A DNA stretch of 64,000 nucleotides. Origin: Shewanella denitrificans OS217 (GTDB lineage: Bacteria; Pseudomonadota; Gammaproteobacteria; Enterobacterales; Shewanellaceae). This document shows positions 36,179-44,434 of the stretch, in pieces. The translations under genes and the position numbers were made by a program. The DNA lies in NCBI RefSeq assembly GCF_000013765.1, contig NC_007954.1, forward strand, positions 1,736,001-1,800,000, given 5' to 3'. The notes beneath the pieces are model-generated. The model was not told the origin of the DNA, searched no databases, and saw only the letters and a program-made list of their open reading frames with translations. The stretch's first letter is position 1; the number at the start of each line of letters is the position of its first letter.

Positions 36179-37170
36179 TACTGACTCCCTCTTTTTAACC
36201 CATTGGGCAAGGTTATCACTTGAGATAAGCTTATCCACAGACTCACAAATAGCGCGGCCAATAGTGGCCAGAAAAACAGTTCACTCTTAGGGCGATAACT
36301 GAGGTTGTCACGACTTACAGGCTCGAGTTGATCGATTTTTTGGTAAATTTGCGCCAAATCTTCACTGTTTTTAGCCCTAAAGTAATAGCCATTAGTCATA
36401 GTGGCCAGCCGTTGTAACTGCGCCTCATCAAGGTCCATCGAAGGATTGACCCGCTCCTTACCAAAAATGGTGCGCCGCTCCATGAGTTCTGCACCTACGC
36501 CGACTGTGTAAATGGTGACATTGCGCTTGGCGGCAATTTCAGCGGCCACATCGGGTTCGATATTGCCAGCATTGTTTGAGCCATCGGTTAATAGCACTAG
36601 CACGCGGTTACTTTCGCTAACTTGATCGAAGCGCTTAACCGCTAAAGCAATGGCTTCACCTATGGCGGTTTGTTTACCCACTAAGCCAATTTGTGCATCG
36701 GCTAAGAAGGTGGCAATAGAGCGTCTATCTTGGGTTAAGGGCGCCTGTAAATAAGCATGGTCTGCAAATAGAATTAACCCCAAACGGTCGCCATTTCGGC
36801 GCTCAATAAATTCACCTAAGACGTTTTGAATTAAACTAAAACGATCGACAGTTTTACCGTTAATAACCATATCTTCAATTTGCATACTGCCAGACAAATC
36901 TACCGCTAGCATAAGATCTCGCCCCTTAGAGGGTAATTCTATCGGCTCGCCTAACCATTGAGGACGCGCGATGGCACACAGTAAAAATAGCCACATTAAC
37001 CAATAGCGCTTGCGAGATGATGACCCCTGGCTACGGCTTTGTAATTGGCTTGATGCCAGAACGCCGGGCAATTGTAAGTAACCACCTTGGGATTGAGATA
37101 AGGGGAATTTTTTTATAAACCAAGGCAGAGGCAATAAGGCCAATAACCAAGGCCAGCTTAAGGTTAACAT
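36178..37170 (-). CDS. batA: VWA-domain protein BatA
   Basis: A 330-residue inner-membrane protein with flanking helices and a central von Willebrand A domain. The MIDAS motif DLSGSM (about residues 90-95) is intact, as is the later TDGSNNAG. It sits between DUF4381 (3-bp gap) and batB (1-bp overlap). VWA domains bind partner proteins through a metal; with the MoxR ATPase upstream this fits the MoxR/VWA chaperone-like pairing. Confidence 0.93.
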   Translation of the reverse strand: MLTLSWPWLLALLPLPWFIKKFPLSQSQGGYLQLPGVLASSQLQSRSQGSSSRKRYWLMWLFLLCAIARPQWLGEPIELPSKGRDLMLAVDLSGSMQIEDMVINGKTVDRFSLIQNVLGEFIERRNGDRLGLILFADHAYLQAPLTQDRRSIATFLADAQIGLVGKQTAIGEAIALAVKRFDQVSESNRVLVLLTDGSNNAGNIEPDVAAEIAAKRNVTIYTVGVGAELMERRTIFGKERVNPSMDLDEAQLQRLATMTNGYYFRAKNSEDLAQIYQKIDQLEPVSRDNLSYRPKSELFFWPLLAALFVSLWISLSQVITLPNGLKRGSQ

Positions 37171-37173
37171 TGG

Positions 37174-37683
37174 CTACTCTCCGGTTTTTTGGCTGTTTGC
37201 ATTATTTAGGCTGAAGGGACTCGTATTACTGAGCCATGTGCTGCCAAGTTGCTTGAGGGCGTGTTTTTCAGCTGTTGTTAGCCCTTGTGCTTGATGGCGT
37301 TTGACTAATAAGGCCCCAAATGTGCCTTTATGTTTTACAGGCATGCGAGTGTCTAACCAATCGAACCATTCATTGCCATTGAGGTGCGCAAGCTGCTCCC
37401 TAGGCAAGTAACTTAAGGCCGTGCGTTTCAGTAAGGTGTTCACCTGTGCGGCAAACTCATCACTTGTGATGTCATAACTGTTTAATAAGGCAATGGCGGC
37501 TTTGCGGGGAGCATGATAGCGGCGCTTTAACATTAACCCGCGGACGATCATGCCGATAAATAATATCAGCAAAAAGGCCAGCAACCAGTAGCCTGGGGCT
37601 AGAGGTAAATCACTGATGCTCTGCGGCAAGATGATGTCATCAAGCTGAGCTAACATAGGGTCTGTGGTCGTCTGAGGTTTCAT
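37174..37683 (-). CDS. DUF4381-family membrane protein
   Basis: A 169-residue protein with one transmembrane helix (about 30-48, YWLLAFLLILFIGMIVRGLM) and a cytoplasmic C-terminal domain including LLKRTALSYLPREQLAHLNG. DUF4381 is a standard member of proteobacterial Bat operons. Its ATG is directly adjacent to the DUF58 stop, which indicates coupled translation. Its function is unknown. Confidence 0.88.
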   Translation of the reverse strand: MKPQTTTDPMLAQLDDIILPQSISDLPLAPGYWLLAFLLILFIGMIVRGLMLKRRYHAPRKAAIALLNSYDITSDEFAAQVNTLLKRTALSYLPREQLAHLNGNEWFDWLDTRMPVKHKGTFGALLVKRHQAQGLTTAEKHALKQLGSTWLSNTSPFSLNNANSQKTGE

Positions 37684-38619
37684 CTAGCGTAACTTATCCA
37701 ATTGCGAACTTAAGGGCTGGCTTGCGTCGATAAATCTTGGTTCGACCTTGATCATTTTCATCAACTGAATAAACGCCTGCTGCTGAGATTGCTGCTGTTT
37801 AAGCCAAATATCAAAGCTGTGTCGATTAAGTTCCAGTTGCTGTTTTCCTTCTCTTACGGGTAAAGAAAAATGTTTAGGCAGGGTTAATTTGCCTTCCCTT
37901 AAGGGATCGGTTATCACAAACGCACCAATATCACAGTGGCGAGATAATTCGCTCAATGGACCCAGGCATTCCTCGGACATATGCTGACCATCGGTAATGA
38001 TCCAGATTAAGCTGCCGGGTTTTGCAATGCGTTGCAGCCGCTGACAGGCTCTGAGCATATGTTGTGGATCGTGGGCTAGACTGTCCATTTGGCTGAGCTG
38101 TCTCTGGTGCAGCGCCATTAATGCCGAGGTTAACTGCAAGATGCCTTGCCTGCGGCTACGGGGTTTAAGCTCCAGATGCTCAGTTTCACTGGCAATCAAG
38201 GCACCGAGCCTATCGCCGTGATTGATAGCACTCCAACCTAAGGTTGCCGCAAGGTGGGCGGCTTGCACCGACTGCAGTAATAAACTTGAACCAAAATAGA
38301 GGCTATGGCTTAAATCCAGCAGTAACAAGATAGGCCGTTCACGCTCTTCGATAAATAGCTTAGTGTGTGCAACCCCAGTACGGGCGGTGACGCGCCAATC
38401 TATGGTGCGCACATCGTCGCTGTTTTGGTATTGGCGCACTTCGGCAAATTCCATGCCGCGGCCCTTGATACTGCTGTTTCTGTGCCCCGATAGCGCGGCG
38501 CTGGCTCGTGCGTGACGCTCAGGAATGGCGCGCGCAATATTTTGACAAGCAAGCAATTCCTGTTGGCAGAGGTTCACGCCATCGCTAAATAAGGGTAATT
38601 GTGTGGGCAATAAACTCAT
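37684..38619 (-). CDS. DUF58-domain protein
   Basis: A 311-residue soluble protein with the DUF58 motif GRGMEFAEVRQYQNSDDVR and a following DWRVTARTG (about residues 53-82), which define the family. The domain is a degenerate VWA fold. In moxR operons it is thought to be a client or adaptor of the MoxR ATPase. It lies 21 bp after moxR. Confidence 0.92.
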   Translation of the reverse strand: MSLLPTQLPLFSDGVNLCQQELLACQNIARAIPERHARASAALSGHRNSSIKGRGMEFAEVRQYQNSDDVRTIDWRVTARTGVAHTKLFIEERERPILLLLDLSHSLYFGSSLLLQSVQAAHLAATLGWSAINHGDRLGALIASETEHLELKPRSRRQGILQLTSALMALHQRQLSQMDSLAHDPQHMLRACQRLQRIAKPGSLIWIITDGQHMSEECLGPLSELSRHCDIGAFVITDPLREGKLTLPKHFSLPVREGKQQLELNRHSFDIWLKQQQSQQQAFIQLMKMIKVEPRFIDASQPLSSQLDKLR

Positions 38620-38640
38620 GTCTTACTGTTTCTCAGCCGG

Positions 38641-39597
38641 TTAAGGCACGGCAACTTGGCTTAAGATATGGTTGATAACCCTGTCTGGGGTCACCCCTTC
38701 TGCTTGGGCCTGATAACTGAGCAGTAATCTATGACGCAATACATTGGGGGCCACAGCTTGTATGTCTTCTGGAGAGACAAAGTCACGATTATGTAGCCAA
38801 GCGCGGGCGCGGGCGCAGCGCTCTAAGGCAATGGTGGCCCTTGGGCTAACACCGTATTCGAGCCATTTTGCTAAATCAGGGCTGTAGCGCGCAGGCTCAC
38901 GGGTCGCCATGACGATTTCAACAATATAATCTTCCAGAGGCTCAGCAAGATAGAGTCCCATGGCTTGATCCCTTGCGGCAAATACATCGGCCTGTGCCAC
39001 AGGTTCTGTGGTCGGTAAAGTATGAGTAATCGCCTCTTGACGTGATTGACGCAAGATCTGTTTTTCCGTCTCGCCGCTTGGGTAGTCAAGATTGATGTGC
39101 ATTAAAAAACGGTCGAGCTGGGCTTCAGGCAGGGGATAAGTGCCTTCGTTTTCCAGCGGGTTTTGGGTTGCCATCACGAGAAACAGTTTAGGCAAAGGGT
39201 AACTGGTTTTACCCACAGTGACTTGGCCTTCGGCCATGGCCTCTAATAAGGCTGACTGCACTTTAGCTGGGGCGCGATTAATCTCATCGGCTAAGATGAG
39301 GTTGTGGAAAATGGGGCCTGCTTCGAATTCGAAGGTACCTGTTTGGGCGCGATAAATATCAGTACCGGTTAAATCAGCCGGCAGTAAGTCAGGGGTGAAC
39401 TGGATGCGGTGAAAATCCCCCTCTACACCATCACACAAGGCTTTAACTGCACGGGTCTTAGCCAGGCCCGGTGGTCCTTCTACTAACAAGTGGCCATCGG
39501 CAATTAAGGCTATCAGTAAATTTTCGGTTAAAACGCTTTGTCCTAAAATAACATTGTCTAAATAGGCTCTTAGTGAATGAAATCGACTCAAAGGCAT
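38641..39597 (-). CDS. MoxR-family AAA+ ATPase
   Basis: A 318-residue AAA+ ATPase with Walker A GPPGLAKT (41-48), Walker B LILADE (100-105), and the MoxR signature NRAPAKVQSALLEAM followed by ATQNPLENEGTYPLPEAQLD. MoxR ATPases act as chaperones for VWA partners, which are encoded downstream. It is the first gene of the six-gene Bat operon and is divergent from fadI across 244 bp. Confidence 0.94.
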   Translation of the reverse strand: MPLSRFHSLRAYLDNVILGQSVLTENLLIALIADGHLLVEGPPGLAKTRAVKALCDGVEGDFHRIQFTPDLLPADLTGTDIYRAQTGTFEFEAGPIFHNLILADEINRAPAKVQSALLEAMAEGQVTVGKTSYPLPKLFLVMATQNPLENEGTYPLPEAQLDRFLMHINLDYPSGETEKQILRQSRQEAITHTLPTTEPVAQADVFAARDQAMGLYLAEPLEDYIVEIVMATREPARYSPDLAKWLEYGVSPRATIALERCARARAWLHNRDFVSPEDIQAVAPNVLRHRLLLSYQAQAEGVTPDRVINHILSQVAVP

Positions 39598-39703
39598 GAT
39601 GATACTCAGTTTATTTAGTGTTTATTCGCGGTTATTTGACCCATGTTAATGAATTTTATGGCACTTTGGCTAGTATGATTAACACAAATTAACTTTTATC
39701 AAA

Positions 39704-39717
39704 TAAACGGGTGTTTA
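39704..39717 (+). promoter_or_regulatory. Candidate PsrA-type operator upstream of fadIJ
   Basis: TAAAC-GGGT-GTTTA is an inverted repeat fitting the AAAC-N4-GTTT pattern described for the fatty-acid regulator PsrA. It would overlap the -35 region of a predicted promoter whose -10 is TAGAAT at 39737-39742. Not tested. Confidence 0.45.
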
Positions 39718-39754
39718 AAACTTGTCAATTAAAAGTTAGAATCAGATCACACTT

Positions 39755-39771
39755 GATGGTCAGACCAGAAT
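39755..39771 (+). promoter_or_regulatory. Candidate FadR-type operator upstream of fadIJ
   Basis: GATGGTCAGACCAGAAT contains the TGGTCNGACCA core of the E. coli FadR consensus. It lies just downstream of the predicted -10 box, a position suited to repression that is lifted by long-chain acyl-CoA. Not tested. Confidence 0.5.
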
Positions 39772-39841
39772 GGTTGGCTGTAATGGATATGTCAGTTTAA
39801 GCCTCAATATGGGGTTTTTAAAATAATAAAGAAGGTGACAA

Positions 39842-41152
39842 ATGAGTGACAGACAACAGGTAAAGAATGCTCGCGGCGAACGAATCGCGATTGTTGCCGG
39901 CCTTAGAACGCCGTTTGCTAAACAAGCGACAGCCTTTCACGGCGTCTCTGCCCTAGATATGGGCAAAATGGTGGTTAATGAGCTGATTTCTCGCTCTGAA
40001 CTTGACCCTAAATTAATTGAGCAGTTGGTCTATGGCCAAGTGGTGTTGATGCCAGCTGCGCCTAACATTGCCCGCGAAATTGTCCTAGGCACTGGCATGA
40101 ATGTGTCAACCGATGCTTATAGCGTGACCCGCGCTTGTGCGACCAGCTTCCAGTCTGCGGTTAACGTGGCTGAATCTATCATGACTGGCAATGTTGAAAT
40201 CGGTATTGCTGGCGGCGCGGATTCTTCATCTGTATTGCCTATTACCGTGTCTAAGAAATTAGCCCATGCCTTGGTTGATTTGAACAAAGCCCGCACCCTA
40301 GGACAAAAATTTGCCATTATGCGCCGCCTTGGCCTTAAAGATTTAATGCCAGTGCCGCCAGCGGTTGCAGAATACTCGACCGGTCTTTCTATGGGGCAAA
40401 CCGCCGAGCAAATGGCGAAAACTTACGGCATTAGCCGCGCAGACCAAGATGCATTAGCTCATCGCTCACACACGCTAGCCACCGAAACATGGAATTCAGG
40501 TAATCTTCGTGATGAGGTGATGACGGCTCATGTTGCCCCTTATAAGCAGTTTATTGACCGCGATAACAACATCCGCGAAAACTCTGTACTTGAATCGTAC
40601 GCTAAGCTTCGCCCTGCGTTTGACCGTAAGCACGGCAGCGTGACAGCGGCAAACAGTACGCCGCTGACCGACGGTGCATCAGCCATCATATTGATGAGTG
40701 AAGGCCGTGCTAAAGCCTTAGGTTACCAGCCAATTGGCTATATCAAGAGTTATGCTTTTACCGCCATTGATGTATGGCAAGACATGTTGATGGGCCCATC
40801 TTACGCGACGCCATTGGCGCTTAAGCGTGCCGGTATGGAGCTTGAAGACTTAACCTTGATTGAAATGCACGAAGCGTTTGCCGCGCAAACCTTAGCCAAC
40901 ATGCAAATGTTTGGCTCGAAGAAGTTTGCCGCTGAAAAACTCGGTCGTAATCGCGCAATCGGTGACATCGACATGAGCAAATTTAACGTCCTAGGCGGCT
41001 CGCTTGCCTACGGTCACCCCTTTGCAGCCACAGGTACCCGTCTTATCACCCAAGTGTGTCGCGAGCTTAAACGCCGCGGCGGTGGTACTGGTTTAGCCAC
41101 AGCCTGTGCGGCTGGTGGTTTAGGCGCAGCAATGATAGTTGAAGTGGAGTAA
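39842..41152 (+). CDS. fadI: 3-ketoacyl-CoA thiolase FadI
   Basis: Beta subunit of the alternative (anaerobic-type) fatty acid beta-oxidation complex; cleaves 3-ketoacyl-CoA to acetyl-CoA and a shortened acyl-CoA. The 436 residues equal E. coli FadI. The nucleophilic cysteine is C99 (RACATSFQS), the catalytic histidine lies in GSLAYGHPFAATG, and the second cysteine is in TACAAGGLG. It is followed after 5 bp by fadJ. Two candidate operators for fatty-acid regulators lie in its promoter region. Confidence 0.97.
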   Translation: MSDRQQVKNARGERIAIVAGLRTPFAKQATAFHGVSALDMGKMVVNELISRSELDPKLIEQLVYGQVVLMPAAPNIAREIVLGTGMNVSTDAYSVTRACATSFQSAVNVAESIMTGNVEIGIAGGADSSSVLPITVSKKLAHALVDLNKARTLGQKFAIMRRLGLKDLMPVPPAVAEYSTGLSMGQTAEQMAKTYGISRADQDALAHRSHTLATETWNSGNLRDEVMTAHVAPYKQFIDRDNNIRENSVLESYAKLRPAFDRKHGSVTAANSTPLTDGASAIILMSEGRAKALGYQPIGYIKSYAFTAIDVWQDMLMGPSYATPLALKRAGMELEDLTLIEMHEAFAAQTLANMQMFGSKKFAAEKLGRNRAIGDIDMSKFNVLGGSLAYGHPFAATGTRLITQVCRELKRRGGGTGLATACAAGGLGAAMIVEVE

Positions 41153-41157
41153 GCCTA

Positions 41158-43284
41158 ATGGAAAAGACATTTAATTTAGCCCGCCGCGATGATGGTATCG
41201 CGGTGTTGACCATGGACGTCCCAGGCGAAACCATGAACACCCTCAAAGCCGAATTTGGCCCAGAGATAAGTGCTGTATTAGCTGAGATAAAATCAGACTC
41301 TAGCATTAAAGGCCTAGTGGTGATTTCGGGTAAAGCGGACTCATTTGTTGCTGGCGCCGATATCAGCATGTTGGATGCTTGCACCAGCGCGGACGCCGCT
41401 AAAGCCTTATCTCAGCAAGGCCATCAAGTGTTTGCAGAGCTTGAAGGATTAAGCATTCCTGTGGTTGCAGCTATCAATGGCGCTTGCCTTGGTGGCGGTT
41501 TAGAGCTTGCGTTAGCATGTCATTTACGTGTGTGTAGTGATGATGCTAAAACTATGCTTGGGGTCCCAGAAGTGCAGTTGGGGTTACTGCCTGGCGGCGG
41601 CGGGACCCAGCGTCTACCGCGCCTTGTTGGCATAACAACAGCGCTTGATTTGATGCTAACCGGTAAGCAAGTACGTCCTAAGCAAGCCTTAAAAATGGGT
41701 TTAGTTAATGATGTGGTGCCAAACAGTATCTTGCTTGAAACTGCGGTTAATTTAGCTAAAAAAGGCAAAAAAACGGCTGCGCCAGTGAAGAAAAGCTTCA
41801 TTAATAAAGTGTTAGAGTCAACCAGCTTTAGCCGCGATATTATTTTCGATCAGGCGCGCAAGCAAGTTGAGAAGAAAACTCAGGGTAATTATCCTGCGCC
41901 AGGAAAAATTATTGACTGCGTACGTCAAGGATTAAACAAAGGCATGGTAAAAGGCCTTGAAGTTGAGGCCACTCATTTTTCTACTCTAGTGATGTCATCA
42001 GAATCAGCGGCGCTTCGCAGTTTGTTTTTTGCCACCACTGAAATGAAGAAAGAGACCGGAGTCGATGGTGTTGAACCACGTAAAGTGCGTAAAGCCGTGG
42101 TACTAGGTGGCGGCTTGATGGGCGGCGGTATCGCATCAGTTACCACCACTAAAGCCAAGATCCCAGCTCGCGTTAAAGACATTAGTGACAAAGGCCTGAG
42201 TAATGCCTTAGCTTATGCTTATAAATTATTGGATAAGGGTGTTAAGCGCCGCCATATGACACCATCAGCCCGTGATGGTTTAATGGCGCTGATGACCACA
42301 ACCACTGAATATAAAGGCGTAAAAGATGCCGATATTGTGGTTGAAGCGGTATTTGAAGATTTAGCTCTTAAGCATCAGATGGTTAAAGATATAGAGCGTG
42401 AATGCGGCGAACATACCATTTTTGCCTCAAACACTTCGTCTTTGCCTATTGGTCAAATCGCTGCGGCCGCCGAGCGTCCTGAAAACGTGATTGGTCTGCA
42501 CTATTTCTCACCGGTTGAGAAAATGCCTTTGGTTGAAGTTATTGCTCATGAGAAAACTTCGGCGCAAACTATTGCAACTACTGTGGCTTTTGCCCGCAAG
42601 CAAGGCAAGACACCTATCGTAGTTAAAGATGGCGCGGGCTTTTATGTGAACCGTATTTTAGCGCTTTACATGAATGAAGCGGCGCAGCTGTTACTGGAAG
42701 GTCAGCGTATCGAACACTTAGATAAGTCATTGGTTAAGTTTGGCTTCCCTGTGGGGCCTATGACCTTGCTTGATGAAGTGGGCATAGATGTGGGCGCCAA
42801 AATATCACCGATTCTAGAAAAAGAATTGGGCGAGCGTTTCCAAGCGCCAAGTGCATTTGCCAAGTTGTTAAATGATGACCGTAAGGGGCGCAAGAATAGC
42901 AAAGGCTTCTACCAGTATGGCCCTAAAGCGAAAAAATCTAAGCTTGTTGATGAAAGCGTATACGCTGTGCTTGGCATTTTAGCGGCCTCTAACAAAGACA
43001 GCAAAGAAATCAGTGAGCGTTGTGTTATTCAAATGCTTAATGAAGCAGTGCGCTGTTTAGAAGAAGGCATAATTGCTTCACCACGGGATGGTGATATCGG
43101 CGCTATCTTCGGCATAGGTTTCCCTCCTTTCTTGGGCGGCCCTTTCCGTTATATGGACAGCCTTGGGGCTGCACATATGGTGGCAAGATTAGAGCATTAT
43201 CAGAAGCTTCATGGTGAGCGTTTCGCCCCAAGTGAGAAGCTTAAAGCTATGGCTGCGAATAGTCAGACTTTTTACACTAAGTAA
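41158..43284 (+). CDS. fadJ: Fatty acid oxidation complex alpha subunit FadJ
   Basis: Bifunctional enzyme (708 residues) with an N-terminal enoyl-CoA hydratase domain (about 1-190; GACLGGGLELALAC and GLLPGGGGTQRLPR) and a C-terminal 3-hydroxyacyl-CoA dehydrogenase domain (about 310-700). The NAD-binding motif of the latter is VLGGGLMGGGIA. It carries out the hydration and dehydrogenation steps before FadI. Co-transcribed with fadI and followed by a terminator. Confidence 0.97.
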   Translation: MEKTFNLARRDDGIAVLTMDVPGETMNTLKAEFGPEISAVLAEIKSDSSIKGLVVISGKADSFVAGADISMLDACTSADAAKALSQQGHQVFAELEGLSIPVVAAINGACLGGGLELALACHLRVCSDDAKTMLGVPEVQLGLLPGGGGTQRLPRLVGITTALDLMLTGKQVRPKQALKMGLVNDVVPNSILLETAVNLAKKGKKTAAPVKKSFINKVLESTSFSRDIIFDQARKQVEKKTQGNYPAPGKIIDCVRQGLNKGMVKGLEVEATHFSTLVMSSESAALRSLFFATTEMKKETGVDGVEPRKVRKAVVLGGGLMGGGIASVTTTKAKIPARVKDISDKGLSNALAYAYKLLDKGVKRRHMTPSARDGLMALMTTTTEYKGVKDADIVVEAVFEDLALKHQMVKDIERECGEHTIFASNTSSLPIGQIAAAAERPENVIGLHYFSPVEKMPLVEVIAHEKTSAQTIATTVAFARKQGKTPIVVKDGAGFYVNRILALYMNEAAQLLLEGQRIEHLDKSLVKFGFPVGPMTLLDEVGIDVGAKISPILEKELGERFQAPSAFAKLLNDDRKGRKNSKGFYQYGPKAKKSKLVDESVYAVLGILAASNKDSKEISERCVIQMLNEAVRCLEEGIIASPRDGDIGAIFGIGFPPFLGGPFRYMDSLGAAHMVARLEHYQKLHGERFAPSEKLKAMAANSQTFYTK

Positions 43285-43334
43285 TTATTTTATTAACCTA
43301 AATAGAGGTTAAGAAATAGTAGATAAAAAAACTT

Positions 43335-43364
43335 AAAAAAGCGGCATTAATATGCCGTTTTTTT
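43335..43364 (+). terminator. Terminator of fadIJ
   Basis: CGGCAT-TAAT-ATGCCG stem with six A before and seven T after, about 50 bp past the fadJ stop. Confidence 0.88.
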
Positions 43365-43599
43365 ATGTTGAAGGTAAATTATTTCCGCTTATAAGGAGCC
43401 TTGATGCTCGATTTTTAGCCTAGATTTAGGTATAGTGACGCGGCTAAATGGCTCTTGGGTACTGTAATTGAGTAAGTCGGTTGTGGCTATGCATAGCAAA
43501 AGAAACAACAGCATATGATTGCAGCGTGATTGTGGTTATTTGAAGCATAGATGCCATTAGCACGTTTTGAAATGATGTTTACTGAAGTATGAGGTCATA
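43365..43599. other. Gene-free spacer after fadJ
   Basis: No convincing ORF, RNA or repeat. It presumably holds the promoter of the small membrane protein gene that follows. Confidence 0.45.
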
Positions 43600-43800
43600 G
43601 TGATATTTCTAATTATTCCCCTTTGGCTAGTGTCGGCTATTTTCTGTGGCCGCAGCGCCTTTAAACACGGCTTAGGTGTAAAGCGCTGGAGCGTGTTTAG
43701 CTGCTTTCTAGGACCAGCCATCTACCCACTGTTTATGACCCACAAACGCTTAGCGATAAAGCGTTCAAGTGTTACTGCAAAGGGACGATTCTATTGCTAG
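43600..43800 (+). CDS. Small hydrophobic protein, function unknown
   Basis: A 66-residue ORF with a GTG start and a GAGG site 7 bases upstream. It has two probable transmembrane segments (about 1-17 and 30-47) separated by a short basic loop, and a basic C-terminal tail. I do not recognise the family. It is followed by a strong terminator at 43898, which supports it being a real transcription unit. Confidence 0.6.
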   Translation: MIFLIIPLWLVSAIFCGRSAFKHGLGVKRWSVFSCFLGPAIYPLFMTHKRLAIKRSSVTAKGRFYC

Positions 43801-43897
43801 ATTGAGCTCTCGATTTCATGATGAAACGAACTCAAGCGATGATGAATGAAGCATAAGAACAGTGTACGAATTACGAGTATTTTTTGAAGGATACAGA

Positions 43898-43927
43898 AAG
43901 GGAGCCTATGGCTCCCTTATTTTTTTA
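43898..43927 (+). terminator. Terminator between the small membrane protein gene and the peptide genes
   Basis: AAGGGAGCC/GGCTCCCTT 9-bp perfect stem with a 3-nt loop, then AT followed by seven T on the plus strand. On the minus strand only TTTCTGT follows, so it is mainly a plus-strand terminator. Confidence 0.85.
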
Positions 43928-43943
43928 ACTTTAGCAACTGAAC

Positions 43944-44060
43944 TTAGTGCCACCAAGCGTTAGCCTGGATCACTTCTAAATGCTCCAAACCCTTAGGTAA
44001 TTTGACTTTTTTACGAGCTGGCTTGGTAAAACCTAAAGCATTTTTAATTATAGCAATCAT
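43944..44060 (-). CDS. 38-residue basic peptide gene
   Basis: A short ORF beginning MIAIIKNALGF and ending NAWWH, with a good AGGGA site 8 bases before its ATG. It lies 11 bp after the stop of the repeat-peptide gene on the same strand, so the two probably share a transcript. The middle is very basic (KPARKKVKLPKG) and the C-terminus is tryptophan-rich. There is no signal peptide. No family recognised. Confidence 0.55.
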   Translation of the reverse strand: MIAIIKNALGFTKPARKKVKLPKGLEHLEVIQANAWWH

Positions 44061-44071
44061 AATGTGGTCCC

Positions 44072-44302
44072 TTATGCCGTTGTTTGTTTGATGGCAACTT
44101 TAATAGTTGGGAATCCTGCGGTTTGAATACCATCTATGCCATTAATCACTTTGATGGTCGGGAATCCTGCAGCTTGAGTGCTATCAAAATTATTGAATAC
44201 CTTTATTGTTGGAAATCCAGTTGTTTGAGTATTTTTGTCAACAGCGTAGCAAGTGTTCGTAAAAGTTGAAAATAAGGCAATGGCAATAAGCTTTTTAATC
44301 AT
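44072..44302 (-). CDS. Exported peptide with three GFPTIKV repeats
   Basis: A 76-residue product with a clear Sec signal peptide (about 1-20, ending TCYA) and a mature part built from three 17-residue units, each containing GFPTIKV. The units are protein repeats and not recent DNA copies: between units 1 and 2, six of the seven GFPTIKV codons differ synonymously. That points to selection on the peptide. A perfect TATAAT -10 lies 28 bases before the ATG. It is downstream of, and co-directional with, a large sensor gene (132-bp gap). Function unknown; a secreted or processed peptide is possible. Confidence 0.75.
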   Translation of the reverse strand: MIKKLIAIALFSTFTNTCYAVDKNTQTTGFPTIKVFNNFDSTQAAGFPTIKVINGIDGIQTAGFPTIKVAIKQTTA

Positions 44303-44329
44303 GGCTGTTCTCGTATATTCAGGGTTAAA

Positions 44330-44335
44330 ATTATA
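44330..44335 (-). promoter_or_regulatory. Predicted -10 box of the repeat-peptide gene
   Basis: Perfect TATAAT on the minus strand, 28 bases upstream of the ATG. The -35 match is poor. It suggests the small genes can be transcribed independently of the upstream sensor gene. Confidence 0.4.
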
Positions 44336-44434
44336 GTTTTTTTGACATCTGAATATTCAAAGCATATAACGTGCCAGATTTAGATTTTTGGGTAGTCAAT
44401 GTATTCCCGATACAGTTTTGGTTATTTACTCAAA

